Below are positions 37,333 to 46,447 of a stretch of DNA of 64,000 nucleotides, in pieces. The stretch is from Aeoliella straminimaris (lineage in GTDB: Bacteria; Planctomycetota; Planctomycetia; Pirellulales; Lacipirellulaceae). The position numbers and the translations under genes are program-made. The stretch covers positions 248,001 to 312,000 of the forward strand of contig NZ_JAMXLR010000026.1 of the NCBI RefSeq assembly GCF_024054565.1, read 5' to 3'. Every line of letters begins with the position of its first letter. Position 1 is the first letter of the stretch. The notes under the pieces are model-generated. The model had not been told where the DNA came from, made no database searches, and saw nothing but the letters and a program-made list of their open reading frames with translations.

Positions 37333-38133
37333 ATGTCCAGCAGCACCGTTGAAGTGAAGATCACTCCGCCGGTGGGCACGATTGTGCTTTCCCGTCCCGA
37401 GGCCGCGAACGCCATCAACCGCGCCATGGTCGACGACCTGCGACAGGCGCTGGGTGACTTGTATCTCGAAAAGCAGGTTCGAGCGGTGATTCTCACGGGG
37501 GTGGGCGACGTGTTTTCGGCCGGGGTGGACATGGCGGAACTTGCCGCCGACCAGGCCCAGGCCGCCGACGATCCCGCCTGGCGTCACCAGCAGTGGGGCG
37601 AACAGGCCGACGACCTGGGCGACCTTATCGGAGAAATGCTGGCCTTTCCCAAGCCGATGATCGCGGCCGTGAACGGACCAGTCAGCGGCTTGGGCGTGGC
37701 TCTGCTGATGGCCAGCGACCTGATCCTGGCGTGCGACGCCGCCGAGTTGAGCGTGCCCGACGCGCGATACGGATTGGTGGCCGGCGTGGTAGCCCCGCTG
37801 TTGGCCTACCGCGCGGGAGCGGCCGCTGCGGCTCGCCTGGCCGTGGTGGGGCAAACGTTCGACGCGGCCGAAGCCCATCGCCTGGGCATCTATCACGAGC
37901 TGGTGAAGCATGACCTGCTGTGGGCCCGCGGCATGGAAGTGGGCCAGCAGTGCGCGGGCGCCGCGCCGCAGGCGGTGAACCTGACCAAACGCCTGCTCAT
38001 GGAAACGGTGGGAGAGAAACTGCTGACCGACCTGGCCAGCGGAGCGATCGCCACGGCCACCGCCCGCACGACCGAGGCGGCGAGCGAAGGCTTGAAGGCT
38101 CACGCGGAAGGGCGGGAGCCGCAGTGGGAATAA
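37333..38133 (+). CDS. Enoyl-CoA hydratase/isomerase (crotonase) family protein
   Basis: A 266-residue crotonase. It has the N-terminal TIVLSRPEAANAINRAM, the oxyanion-hole segment FSAGVDMAEL and a second one FPKPMIAAVNGPVSGLGVAL, and the end-segment RLGIYHELV. The fold supports CoA-thioester substrates in fatty acid or amino acid breakdown; the reaction cannot be specified. The typical catalytic Glu position has Pro-Val-Ser-Gly rather than a clear acid, so hydratase activity is uncertain. The gene is 60 bases downstream of the gene ending at 37272, with GAAGG before its ATG. Confidence 0.88.
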   Translation: MSSSTVEVKITPPVGTIVLSRPEAANAINRAMVDDLRQALGDLYLEKQVRAVILTGVGDVFSAGVDMAELAADQAQAADDPAWRHQQWGEQADDLGDLIGEMLAFPKPMIAAVNGPVSGLGVALLMASDLILACDAAELSVPDARYGLVAGVVAPLLAYRAGAAAAARLAVVGQTFDAAEAHRLGIYHELVKHDLLWARGMEVGQQCAGAAPQAVNLTKRLLMETVGEKLLTDLASGAIATATARTTEAASEGLKAHAEGREPQWE

Positions 38134-38193
38134 ACCGTCTGAGCGGGAGCGAAGTCGAGATGGCTGGCATCTCATCGGGGAAGGAGGAGGATC

Positions 38194-38949
38194 ATGACGG
38201 GACGCCACGCCAATCCGGACGAGCATCCGCAGGCTGGTCGCCATGGCTTGAGCACACCAGGGGTACGCGTGCTGCTGGCAGTAACAGCCGTGATCGTTTT
38301 GGTTTTCTTGCTGGTCCCTGCAGCACCGGGCCCGCGAGTCCATCCAGAGTCTTGGGGTTGCCAGAATAATTTACGGCAACTGGCGGTTGCCTTGATCAAC
38401 TACGAGTCCACTCGCGGAGAGTTCCCACCTGCTTATACGGTGGACGATGCGGGCAATCGACTGCACAGCTGGCGGAGCTTGCTCTTGCCTTATTTGGACC
38501 GTCCGGATCTGTGCGAGCGAATCGACTTCAAGAAGCCGTGGGATGATCCCGTGAATGCAGAGGTCCTTGCGGCGATGCCGGAAGTCTATCGGTGCCCCGG
38601 CTTGCCGGGCAGCGTCGACGCATCGATGACGACGTACTGCGTTGTCGTTGGACCCGAGTTCGTCTTTAAGGGTGCGGATGGCACTCGCGTCGACGACCTG
38701 CTCGATGGTGCCAATGAGACGTTGCTGGTCGTGGAAGTCTCTTCCGACCATGCTGTGCAGTGGATGTCGCCGGAAGATATCGACGAACAGACCATACTAC
38801 AATTACTGCAGAACAAGAAAGTGACACATCCAGGAAGGTTGATTGCGGCCTACGCCGACGGGCGGATAGAATCGCTGCCTTTGGAACTGCAGGCCGACGA
38901 ACTGCACGACTTGCTCACGATCGCGGGTGAAAAACAGGACACAGAGTGA
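38194..38949 (+). CDS. DUF1559-like membrane-anchored protein
   Basis: A 251-residue protein with a single membrane segment (LLAVTAVIVLVFLLVP, about residues 27-42) and then CQNNLRQLAVALINYESTRG and EFPPAYTVDD, the core pattern of DUF1559. It also has HSWRSLLLPYLDRPDLCERI. Unlike many DUF1559 proteins it lacks the prepilin cleavage motif before the hydrophobic helix. A strong AAGGAGGAGG site is right before the ATG. Its stop codon coincides with the left edge of the composite repeat at 38947, so the insertion point abuts this gene. Confidence 0.8.
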   Translation: MTGRHANPDEHPQAGRHGLSTPGVRVLLAVTAVIVLVFLLVPAAPGPRVHPESWGCQNNLRQLAVALINYESTRGEFPPAYTVDDAGNRLHSWRSLLLPYLDRPDLCERIDFKKPWDDPVNAEVLAAMPEVYRCPGLPGSVDASMTTYCVVVGPEFVFKGADGTRVDDLLDGANETLLVVEVSSDHAVQWMSPEDIDEQTILQLLQNKKVTHPGRLIAAYADGRIESLPLELQADELHDLLTIAGEKQDTE

Positions 38950-39127
38950 AACCCCGTTGGGGTTTTGTGGTGTTGTGGCAACGGTTTCCCAGGGTGCGCT
39001 ACGCGACCCTTCGCTTTGCTGTGATATGCCTTCGGCATATGTTGCTCGACGCGCACCCTGGCGTGCAAAAACACCCTACGCCGCAGGCGTTATACAACAG
39101 AGCGAAGGGTCGCGCAGCGCACCCTGG
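38947..39127. repeat. Composite palindrome, left copy (181 bp)
   Basis: The unit starts with an AACCCC/GGGGTT hairpin, then a 34-base arm (38989-39022, CCAGGGTGCGCTACGCGACC and on) that pairs at 31 of 34 positions with 39094-39127. Inside are two smaller hairpins: ATATGCC-TTC-GGCATAT (39024-39040) and ACGCC-GCA-GGCGT. A second copy of equal length in the same orientation lies at 39633-39813. The unit ends just before TATAAT at 39128. Confidence 0.9.
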
Positions 39128-39173
39128 TATAATAGGATCCTTGTATCTCCTCACACTCCGACGGATTTTCACC

Positions 39174-39629
39174 GTGCCGCAATCTTTGGCCCAACTCTAC
39201 ATTCACCTAGTGTTTACTACAAACCAGCGAACCCCCTTTCTGGCAGATGCGGCGTTTCGTAATCACACCCATCGCTATCTGGCTGGAGTCTGCAAGAATC
39301 AAGGCTCTCCCGCAATCAGCATCGGCGGCACCGAGGATCACGTTCATACACTACTGCGACTGGGCAAGACAAGTAGTATTTCCGAATTGGTTCGCGAACT
39401 AAAACGAGACTCCTCGAAATGGATCAAAGAGGAAAATCCACAGCTGGAACATTTTCACTGGCAGCAAGGCTACGGAGCATTCTCGATCAGTCCTTCGCAT
39501 GTAAACGCAATTAAGTCGTACATATCAACACAAGAGGAACATCACCGAAAAGAGTCTTTTCAGGACGAATTCCGACGCCTCTGCACGAAATACGGCGTCG
39601 AACTGGATGAGCGTTATGCTTGGGATTGA
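39174..39629 (+). CDS. REP-associated tyrosine transposase (Y1, HUH)
   Basis: A 151-residue single-strand transposase of the IS200-like / RAYT family. The HUH motif is HVH (His56-Val57-His58) in EDHVHTLL, and the catalytic Tyr is Y116 in IKSYISTQEEHH. The C-terminus EEHHRKESFQDEF and ELDERYAWD is the signature of RAYTs. Such proteins nick and join DNA at palindromic REP-type sequences. The GTG start at 39174 gives the family length; the ORF opens at 38946. Both sides carry a 181-bp composite palindrome of the same orientation, consistent with its recognition target. Intact active-site residues suggest it may be functional. Confidence 0.93.
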   Translation: MPQSLAQLYIHLVFTTNQRTPFLADAAFRNHTHRYLAGVCKNQGSPAISIGGTEDHVHTLLRLGKTSSISELVRELKRDSSKWIKEENPQLEHFHWQQGYGAFSISPSHVNAIKSYISTQEEHHRKESFQDEFRRLCTKYGVELDERYAWD

Positions 39630-39632
39630 TGT

Positions 39633-39813
39633 GAAACCCCATTGGGGTTTAATCGTTTGGTGGTAACCCTTCGCCAGGGTGCGCTGCGCGACCCTTCGCT
39701 TTGCTGTGGTATGCCTTCGGCATACATTACACAGCACGTGCCACATAGTCTGCGCTGACCCTACGCCGTAGGCGTTGTACAGCAGAGTGGAGGGTCGCAG
39801 AGCGCACCCTGGT
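39633..39813. repeat. Composite palindrome, right copy (181 bp)
   Basis: Same length and orientation as the left copy, beginning four bases after the transposase stop. The outer arms are 39675-39708 and 39780-39813 (29 of 34 positions pair). The inner hairpin is GTATGCC-TTC-GGCATAC (39710-39726), so the A-T pair of the left copy is changed to G-C, a compensatory change. The segment between the two inner hairpins is the most diverged. It lies before the stop of the metallophosphoesterase gene. Confidence 0.9.
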
Positions 39814-39852
39814 ACGGCGATTCTATACTTCTAGGCGGGCTTCGCCGCTGAC

Positions 39853-41019
39853 TTAGCCCCGCCGGAGCGTGATCAGGTTTAATTCCGGTGGGCAGCCCCA
39901 GCGGATGGGCGACAGGCTGCTGGTACCAGGGCTAACGTGCATGACGGTGCCGCGGTCGGAGAATACGCCTTGGGTGTAACGGGTGCCATAAATGCTAGGG
40001 GTTAAGAGCGCCCCGAGGATCGGGAAGCGAACCTGGCCGCCATGGTTGTGTCCGGCCAGGGCTACATGGAATCCGTGTTGCTGTGTCCACGCAAAGTGAT
40101 CGGGCGTGTGCAGCAGCGCCAGGCGGAGTTCGTCTTCGGAGCCCTCTCGCGGCCCAAGCTGCGATACATCGGGCACCGGCAGGAACCAAGGCGCTTCGTT
40201 GCCCGCGGCGACGAGCCGCCCGCCTGATAGCGGCAGTTCCACCACTCGGCCACCGACGTTCACAAAGCCGCACTGCTCGAGCCGCCGGCGAGTTTCTTCG
40301 AAGTCGCTCTTGGTATCGTGGTTGCCTACCACAAACAGGCGATGCTCGGTGGCCTCGAGTCGTGACAGGGAGTGGTCGATCCAGTCGAGGCAAGCGTCCT
40401 GCTCCACGATGTCGCCAGTCAGGGCCACCAGGTCAGGCTGCCATGCATTGGTGAGATCGACCATCTGATCGTAGTAGTCGCGAATGATGCGTCCCGACAT
40501 GTGCAGGTCGGTAAGGTGAGCGATCTTCAGGCCCTCGAACCGTGGCGGTAGATCGGGCACCAGCAGGTCGAGTTCCACGCGGATCGGCGAGACGACCTGA
40601 TTGCCGGGCAGACCACCCAGTAGTCGCGGGATGCCTGCCGCCAGCAGGTCGGTGGGCTCGCCCGCCACCAATTCGATGGGCGTCCGTCTCCGGCTAGCCA
40701 CGCCGCCACGCCGCTCGCGGTGAAAGTAGCGAAAGGCGTTGTGCACAAAAGCAACGGCCGCCAGCGTGAGCGAAGCCCATCCCCAGAAGTCGGCCACCGA
40801 ATGTGGCAACCGCGGCGCCAGGCTGGGATAATGCGGCCCGGCGGCGAACTGCGCAATCGGCCACAAACCGAAGCCGGCCAGCAACACGCACCCCAGCATC
40901 AAGACGTCGACAAACTTGCGATTCCAACCGTAAGCATGCGTGCGATTGACGATGGCCACCCAGAACACTGTGTGCCCCACGGCTGCGACGAGGAACAACA
41001 AGAGGCGGGCAAAAACCAT
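39853..41019 (-). CDS. Membrane metallophosphoesterase (YkuE-like)
   Basis: A 388-residue protein with three or four membrane segments in the first 100 residues (LLLFLVAAVGHTVFWVA, VLMLGCVLLAGFGLW, WGWASLTLAAVAF) and a phosphoesterase domain. The metal-binding motifs are in order: DLH (LTDLHMSGR), GD (LTGDIVEQD), GNHD (VVGNHDTK), and GHNHGGQ. The family uses a dinuclear metal centre to hydrolyse phosphodiesters or phosphate esters; YkuE relatives act on lipid-linked substrates. Substrate unknown. The catalytic face is expected outside or at the membrane surface. The gene ends next to the right composite palindrome. Confidence 0.87.
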   Translation of the reverse strand: MVFARLLLFLVAAVGHTVFWVAIVNRTHAYGWNRKFVDVLMLGCVLLAGFGLWPIAQFAAGPHYPSLAPRLPHSVADFWGWASLTLAAVAFVHNAFRYFHRERRGGVASRRRTPIELVAGEPTDLLAAGIPRLLGGLPGNQVVSPIRVELDLLVPDLPPRFEGLKIAHLTDLHMSGRIIRDYYDQMVDLTNAWQPDLVALTGDIVEQDACLDWIDHSLSRLEATEHRLFVVGNHDTKSDFEETRRRLEQCGFVNVGGRVVELPLSGGRLVAAGNEAPWFLPVPDVSQLGPREGSEDELRLALLHTPDHFAWTQQHGFHVALAGHNHGGQVRFPILGALLTPSIYGTRYTQGVFSDRGTVMHVSPGTSSLSPIRWGCPPELNLITLRRG

Positions 41020-41082
41020 GGAGACGAACGGCTGAGGTAGAACCGAAGACCGGGCGGATGGCCCAGGCCGAGAGAAGACCAG

Positions 41083-42894
41083 TTAGACAATCGGAACTAC
41101 CGTTTGCTCCACGGCCTCGAGCAACTGATCGAGGCGGAACGGCTTGTACAGCACGTGCTTGAGCCCAGCCTGGCGGGCTTTGACGATGGAGTGCCCGGGG
41201 TCGTAGCCAAAACCAGTCATCAGAATCAGCGGCACCCGCTCGCTCATTTCGGCCAATTTCAACATCAGTTGGTGCCCCGACATATCGGGCAGGCGGATGT
41301 CGGAAATAATGGCGTCGTACTGCTGCGCCGTTCCGAGGTTACGCACCATGAACACCGCCTCGTTGCCGTCGTGGGCTGTCTCGACCACGCAGTGATAGCG
41401 ATCCAACAGGGCATGGGCAGCACTGCGGACGCTCTCATCCTCGTCCACCACCAACACGCGTTTGCCAACCAATCCCGGACGCTGCTCGATGCGGGCCGCC
41501 GCCGGACGGGCCTCGATGGGGGCCATCGTCTGCCCCACCTTTTGGATCACCTGCTTGATGTCGCGGGCGTTCATCAGGATGCGTTGCAGGCGTTCGACCA
41601 CGGCCGGTTCGTGGCCGATGTAGCGTTCCATCACATTGACCGCGTCGTTCAGGATATCGTCGACGGGGCGGGCGACAGCGCTATGGATGGCCTCGACGCT
41701 GGCGGCGGCGGTGTTGAGTTTCTCGGCGGCCAACAACTCAAGCGTGTTGAGCGCTACGGCCAGATCACGGCAGAACACCTCAACGAACTGCAAGTCGCTG
41801 GTGGTAAACGCCTTGACGTCGGGGCTCTCGACATTGAACGTGCCGATCACGTCGTCGTGCAGCATCAGTGGCACGGTCATCGAACTGCGGGCGTCCTGGC
41901 TCCCCTCGAGGTACAGACTGTCCTTGCTGGTGTCCTCGCACAGGTAGCTCTTCCCCGTAGCAGCCACCCAACCGGTAACACCGTTGCCTTCGGTCTGCGC
42001 CCACAGCGTGCGGGCTTCGGCCTCGGGCTTCATGCCGACGGCCAACAATGGCTTCAGCGCGCCGGTGGCCTGATCGAGCATGCGAATTTCGACCACATCG
42101 TACTGCAACACGTCTTCGGTGCAGTGCAGCACATTGTCCTTCAGCAGATCGATGCGGGCCATGAAGTCCATATCGGCCACATCGTCGGTGGTCAGGTCAG
42201 CCAACTCGATGCCGGCCTGATGAATGTTGGCGATCTTTTGCTGTTCGTGGTACTCGTCGGTGACGTCCCGCAGGGTGACGATCAGATGCTTCTGTGGGTC
42301 GGTGGTGTCGAACACCGGTGCGGCATGCACCCGGAAACAACGGTTGTCGCCACATCGCAGCGTGCTGGCGCTGGGGCGATCGGTAGTGAGGGCACGATTG
42401 AAGGGACAGAAGTCCGCGCCCAGGATCTCGGGGTCCCCCAGCACGCTGTACAGATTTTTGCCCACCAGGTCCTGCTCGCCCACCCATTCGCACAAGCGGC
42501 CATTGCTCCAGACGATCACATTCTCGCTGTTCAGCAGCACAACGCCATCGGGCATGCTTTGCAGAACGTGCTGATTCCGCATCACCCGCCCGGCATCGAA
42601 CGCGGCGGAGAAATGCTCGGCATCGGCATAGACGCCGATGAATTCGCCACGGGCCAGTTCGGCCATTGCTCGAACAGGGGAGCCCACGCGGACTACGTCC
42701 ACTTGATCGCCGAAGCGCTCCTGGATCGCGACAACCTGATCGTGGCTGCCTCCCAAGCAAAGTACCTGGGGTCGGGCCTCGGCGACGGTCGACTGTGGGT
42801 CTGTGGCAGGTTCGTTGGTGTCGTGCGCGTTATCGGGCACAATCGCTTCCCGCAGGGGGTGGGGTCGGATCGGGGAAACGGCGCAGGACGACAT
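41083..42894 (-). CDS. PAS-GAF-receiver signalling protein lacking a kinase ATPase domain
   Basis: A 603-residue protein. A PAS domain (VLQSMPDGVVLLNSENVIVW, with a Cys-rich FCPF and LRCGDNRCFRV insert, about residues 105-215) is followed by a GAF domain (EGNGVTGWVAATGKSYLCED, SMTVPLMLHDDVIGTFNVES, about 250-400), a helical linker with DHp-like character (about 400-460) and a C-terminal receiver (RVLVVDEDESVRSAAH, phosphoacceptor in IISDIRLPDMSG, and Lys in LYKPFRLD). The HATPase module is absent, so it cannot be an ordinary histidine kinase. It is divergent from typA with promoters back to back. Confidence 0.85.
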   Translation of the reverse strand: MSSCAVSPIRPHPLREAIVPDNAHDTNEPATDPQSTVAEARPQVLCLGGSHDQVVAIQERFGDQVDVVRVGSPVRAMAELARGEFIGVYADAEHFSAAFDAGRVMRNQHVLQSMPDGVVLLNSENVIVWSNGRLCEWVGEQDLVGKNLYSVLGDPEILGADFCPFNRALTTDRPSASTLRCGDNRCFRVHAAPVFDTTDPQKHLIVTLRDVTDEYHEQQKIANIHQAGIELADLTTDDVADMDFMARIDLLKDNVLHCTEDVLQYDVVEIRMLDQATGALKPLLAVGMKPEAEARTLWAQTEGNGVTGWVAATGKSYLCEDTSKDSLYLEGSQDARSSMTVPLMLHDDVIGTFNVESPDVKAFTTSDLQFVEVFCRDLAVALNTLELLAAEKLNTAAASVEAIHSAVARPVDDILNDAVNVMERYIGHEPAVVERLQRILMNARDIKQVIQKVGQTMAPIEARPAAARIEQRPGLVGKRVLVVDEDESVRSAAHALLDRYHCVVETAHDGNEAVFMVRNLGTAQQYDAIISDIRLPDMSGHQLMLKLAEMSERVPLILMTGFGYDPGHSIVKARQAGLKHVLYKPFRLDQLLEAVEQTVVPIV

Positions 42895-42953
42895 CGGGGG
42901 GTCGTCGTAGTCCTGCGTCAGTCGTTCGCCTGTGTTGCCCCCTCACGCCGTGA

Positions 42954-42982
42954 ATTATACGTACTGGTTGCCTAACCAACAA
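42954..42982 (-). promoter_or_regulatory. Predicted promoter of the PAS-GAF-receiver gene
   Basis: On the minus strand TTGTTG (42982-42977), a 17-base spacer and TATAAT (42959-42954). The start codon at 42894 is 60 bases downstream. The spacer contains the small inverted repeat GGTT-AGGC-AACC. Confidence 0.7.
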
Positions 42983-42985
42983 CCT

Positions 42986-43015
42986 TTGACAGCACGAGCG
43001 GGCGTTTCTTGATAT
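42986..43015 (+). promoter_or_regulatory. Predicted promoter of typA
   Basis: A perfect TTGACA (42986-42991), an 18-base spacer and TGATAT (43010-43015). The -35 box lies three bases from the -35 box of the divergent promoter, so the two polymerases cannot occupy both at once. Confidence 0.6.
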
Positions 43016-43212
43016 CGGCAGGCTGTCGTCGGCCTCGCCCCCGCCCAGCCCTATTTCACCCGAATTTCTCCCCGTCTGTGCAGGCGCATCCCGACTGGGC
43101 TATACAACCCGTTCGGCTGGGGAGTACAACATCCGATTCGCCCCAGCCCTCAGGCGATAGCCATCTGGCCGAATCGCGACCCGCTCCGCCCCGCCTTCCC
43201 ATTCTTCCTGCC

Positions 43213-45084
43213 ATGACGCCCAATACGGCCCACCTGCGCAACGTTGCCATCATAGCCCACGTCGACCACGGCAAGACCAGCCTGGTAGACAAACTCATGT
43301 ACCAATCGGGCTTGTACCGTTCCGAGGAGCTCGACCGCCGCGCCGGCGGACAGCACGGCCTGGTGATGGACACCGGCGATCTCGAGCGAGAACGGGGCAT
43401 TACCATCCTCAGCAAGAACTGCGCCGTTACCTACCAGGCGTCCGACGGCGACACTTATCGCATCAACCTGATCGATACCCCCGGCCACGCCGACTTTGGT
43501 GGCGAGGTGGAACGCGTGCTGACCATGGCCGATGGGGCCCTACTGGTGGTCGACGCTTTCGAAGGCCCCATGCCGCAAACCCGATTTGTGCTGCAAAAGG
43601 CGCTGGCCTGCGGTTTGCGCCCGTTGGTGGTGGTGAACAAGGTCGATCGCCCCGACTCGCGACCCGACGAGGTGGTTTCCGAAGTATTCGACCTGTTGGC
43701 GGATCTTGGTGCAGACGACGAGGCGCTCGACTTCCAGACCGTCTATGCATCGGCCAAAGAGGGCTGGGCGGCCACTTCGCTGGACGACGACCGGCAGGAC
43801 ATGCGGGCCCTGTTCGAAGCGATCGTCGAGTGGGTTCCGCCGCCCCGGTATGCCGACGTCGAAGCCCCCACCCAGCTATTGGTAACCAGTATCGACTATT
43901 CCGACTACGTGGGTCGTATCGCGATTGGCCGCGTGTTCGGCGGAGCACTCGAAGCCCGACAGCGAGTCGCCGTGATCGACCGCCACGGCGAGAACACGCA
44001 GCAGCAGATTCTGCAACTGCTGTCGTTCCAGGGGCTGGATCGAACGGAAACGAAGCGCGTGGAGGCGGGCGACCTGTGTGCCGTGGTGGGACTCGATCCC
44101 ATTAACATTGGCGACACCATCGCCGATGCCGCTCAGCCCGAAGCCCTGCCCGCGGTTACGGTAGACGAACCCACGCTGCACATGACGTTTCGGGTAAACG
44201 ATGGCCCGTTTAGCGGTCGTGACGGAAAGTACCTGACCAGCCGCCAGATTGGCGACCGGCTGGAGCGCGAACTGCGCTCGAACGTCGCCCTGCGGGTGGA
44301 GCCGGGCGAGACCATGGAGCAATACCGGGTGAGTGGCCGCGGCCTGATGCACTTGGGCATCCTGATCGAGAACATGCGCCGCGAAGGGTTCGAGTTGTGT
44401 GTCGGCAAACCCCACGTCGTGCTGCGGAATGTGGATGGACACAAGGAGGAACCGATCGAGCTGCTGGTAATCGACGTCCCCGACGAGCACCAAAGCTCGG
44501 TGATGTCCCTGCTGGGCGACCGCCGGGCGGAACTGATCAAAATGGGCTACAAAACGGGCACCAGTGGCTTCGTGCACATGGAATTCTCCATTCCGGCGCG
44601 GGCCATGATCGGCCTTCGTAGCCGCCTGCTCACGGCCACCGCGGGAAATGCAGTGATCCACCACACCCTGCTGGGATACGAAACGATGCGCGGCGCCGTG
44701 CCGCACCGTCAGTCGGGTGTGTTGATCGCCAACGAACCAGGTCAGGTAACCGCTTACGCCTTGGATGGCCTGTACGATCGCGGTTCCTTCTTCGTCAAAC
44801 CGGGCGACGACGTCTACGAAGGCCAGGTTGTTGGCGAAAACTGCAAGGCAGGCGACCTGGTCGTGAACGTGGTCCGTGGCAAGAAACTCACTAACATCCG
44901 CGCCGCCGGCAAGGACGATAACAGCCAAATCCGCCCGGTGCGCGAGATGTCGCTGGAAGCCTGCCTGGAATACATCGACGACGACGAGCTGGTGGAAGTT
45001 ACCCCAAGCACGATACGCCTCCGCAAGATTCTGTTGAAGGAAACGGATCGCCGCCGCGAATCGCGGCGGGCAGCCAGCGTGTAG
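43213..45084 (+). CDS. typA: GTPase TypA/BipA, ribosome-associated
   Basis: A 623-residue translational GTPase that binds ribosomes and is needed for stress and cold adaptation and for some virulence or surface traits. Visible motifs: G1 AHVDHGKTS, the switch segment [43 protein letters not shown], and the EF-G-like C-terminal half ([47 protein letters not shown]). Length and order match BipA. I start at ATG 43213, where the N-terminus agrees with the family ([20 protein letters not shown]), not at the ORF start 43009. Confidence 0.96.
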   Translation: MTPNTAHLRNVAIIAHVDHGKTSLVDKLMYQSGLYRSEELDRRAGGQHGLVMDTGDLERERGITILSKNCAVTYQASDGDTYRINLIDTPGHADFGGEVERVLTMADGALLVVDAFEGPMPQTRFVLQKALACGLRPLVVVNKVDRPDSRPDEVVSEVFDLLADLGADDEALDFQTVYASAKEGWAATSLDDDRQDMRALFEAIVEWVPPPRYADVEAPTQLLVTSIDYSDYVGRIAIGRVFGGALEARQRVAVIDRHGENTQQQILQLLSFQGLDRTETKRVEAGDLCAVVGLDPINIGDTIADAAQPEALPAVTVDEPTLHMTFRVNDGPFSGRDGKYLTSRQIGDRLERELRSNVALRVEPGETMEQYRVSGRGLMHLGILIENMRREGFELCVGKPHVVLRNVDGHKEEPIELLVIDVPDEHQSSVMSLLGDRRAELIKMGYKTGTSGFVHMEFSIPARAMIGLRSRLLTATAGNAVIHHTLLGYETMRGAVPHRQSGVLIANEPGQVTAYALDGLYDRGSFFVKPGDDVYEGQVVGENCKAGDLVVNVVRGKKLTNIRAAGKDDNSQIRPVREMSLEACLEYIDDDELVEVTPSTIRLRKILLKETDRRRESRRAASV

Positions 45085-45352
45085 GCCCCCCGTCCGTCAT
45101 CCCGCCGAGATGCGTCTCTGATCTGGCCGCCGGTAAGCCGGCCCATTCGTTACGACCCGCGTGTTCGCGCGCCGGGTTGCAGGCGAGACGTTGCATTCTG
45201 CCCAATTTGGCTTAGGCAGTTCCCAATGAGCTAGGGTTGAAGTGGAACTTTGTACCGCGTACGCGCTATGCGCGTGGTTCGCAGTGCTCCTGGTGGAGTA
45301 CAAGCAGCGAGCCCAACCGTTGAGACTCTACGTTACCCGGGGACACAAAACC

Positions 45353-46186
45353 ATGTTTGGCATCCGTTATTTGGCGATCAGTCGGAACCACCACGGCCGT
45401 CGAGGAGCCAGCCTGCTGGAAATTGCTGCCTGCATTGCAGCAGTTGCCGTCGGTGTCTGGTTGGGTGCTCGCTACCTGGATCTCAATCTGCACGCCGCGG
45501 CATACACCGCATTGACTGAAGCGGAAGTCATGGACCAGCTTCCCGAGGACTGGCGACTCGACCCTCCCGAGGGCATGGAACTTCCCACGGCGGAGGAAGA
45601 AGCGGAGGCCTTGAACGCCGAGTTGGAAGCACTGCGTCTGGATGTGACCAGCCTCACCAAAGCAGAAGCCGACATCGCGGCTGCCGCTGCCGAGGACGAG
45701 GCGACCGTCGACCTGCCGCCGGAGGTGCTGAAGCGTCGACAGCACACGCTGGCCTTTTGGTCGCAACTGGCAAGTATCCGCGAAGAAGTTGTTAGGTTGC
45801 AGGCGACGGCTGACAGAGCTTTGAACCAAGACAACATGTTCCGCGTGCTGGAGATCCGCCGCCGCGCCTACCAGTATGGCGCCAAGGCCGTGAAGGCCGC
45901 CATGAACGACAATGTCGATCCGCAGGCACTGCAGTTTGCCCACCAATTGGAGGGCTGGTACCAGCATGGCGCCGATCTGTACGGCGAGGCCATGACCGTG
46001 TGGCAAACGCAGCATGGCCCGTCGGGAGGACTCTCCACCGATCAGCTATTGGAACAGGTACAACAGCAGCACCACAACGAATCGCTGCTGATCCAACAGA
46101 AGAGCGATCGGCTCCGCGAAGTGCTCCTACGCCGGTATCAGGTGGCATTTCCCAGCATCGACGGGGCTCCGAATTCTCAGGACTAA
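45353..46186 (+). CDS. Prepilin-like protein of unknown function
   Basis: A 277-residue protein. The N-terminal basic segment (about 18 residues) is followed by GASLLEIAACIAAVAVGVW: cleavage after Gly would leave Glu at +5 and a hydrophobic helix, as in type IV prepilins and pseudopilins. The rest is charged and helical (ELEALRLDVTSLTKAEADIA; LFWSQL-like segment; LEVQQQH-like C-terminus) with coiled-coil character and no typical pilin beta-domain. Function unknown. ATG 45353 precedes the motif; the ORF opens at 45242. No pilus machinery is adjacent. A terminator-like hairpin follows at 46220. Confidence 0.7.
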   Translation: MFGIRYLAISRNHHGRRGASLLEIAACIAAVAVGVWLGARYLDLNLHAAAYTALTEAEVMDQLPEDWRLDPPEGMELPTAEEEAEALNAELEALRLDVTSLTKAEADIAAAAAEDEATVDLPPEVLKRRQHTLAFWSQLASIREEVVRLQATADRALNQDNMFRVLEIRRRAYQYGAKAVKAAMNDNVDPQALQFAHQLEGWYQHGADLYGEAMTVWQTQHGPSGGLSTDQLLEQVQQQHHNESLLIQQKSDRLREVLLRRYQVAFPSIDGAPNSQD

Positions 46187-46219
46187 TCGCATCCGAATAT
46201 CCGATTGCGCCTGCCATTT

Positions 46220-46250
46220 TGGCCCGATGCTAGCCGATCGGGGCCATTTT
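46220..46250 (+). terminator. Intrinsic terminator-like hairpin
   Basis: TGGCCCGAT and ATCGGGGCCA flank a short loop and a TTTT tract follows. It lies 34 bases after the stop of the prepilin-like gene. Confidence 0.6.
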
Positions 46251-46447
46251 GGTTCGGTTGATGCGGGTATTAGCGACTCTCTGGCGGGTAGGAGATTTAG
46301 TTGGATTTGCGGAAGCGGCCCTTCCCGAAGGTTGATTGCATCGCCATCTGGCCCTAGGTAACATGGACCAAAGTACAGGGAACGTACGCAATGCCCCAGG
46401 ACGGTAGGGCGAATCCGACCATCCAGCTAGATTAGAGAGTACCTTTC

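Larger units (their letters stand above)
42895..43212. other. Divergent regulatory region between the PAS-GAF gene and typA
   Basis: No gene here. The left half carries two divergent promoters (separate entries). The right half (43016-43212) is a long typA leader without an obvious Shine-Dalgarno next to the ATG; the in-frame ORF extension from 43009 is rejected as it lacks any family similarity. Confidence 0.6.

Noticed and set aside
38947..39813. The two 181-bp copies as target-site duplications of an insertion sequence
   Set aside because: They are far too long and structured; target duplications are short and Y1 transposases make none.
41104..42975. 623-codon plus-strand frame opposite the PAS-GAF-receiver gene
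   Set aside because: The minus-strand frame has PAS, GAF and receiver motifs. The plus frame is rich in His, Gln and Arg and has no domain.
43876..44928. 350-codon minus-strand frame opposite typA
   Set aside because: Shadow of a certain TypA gene.
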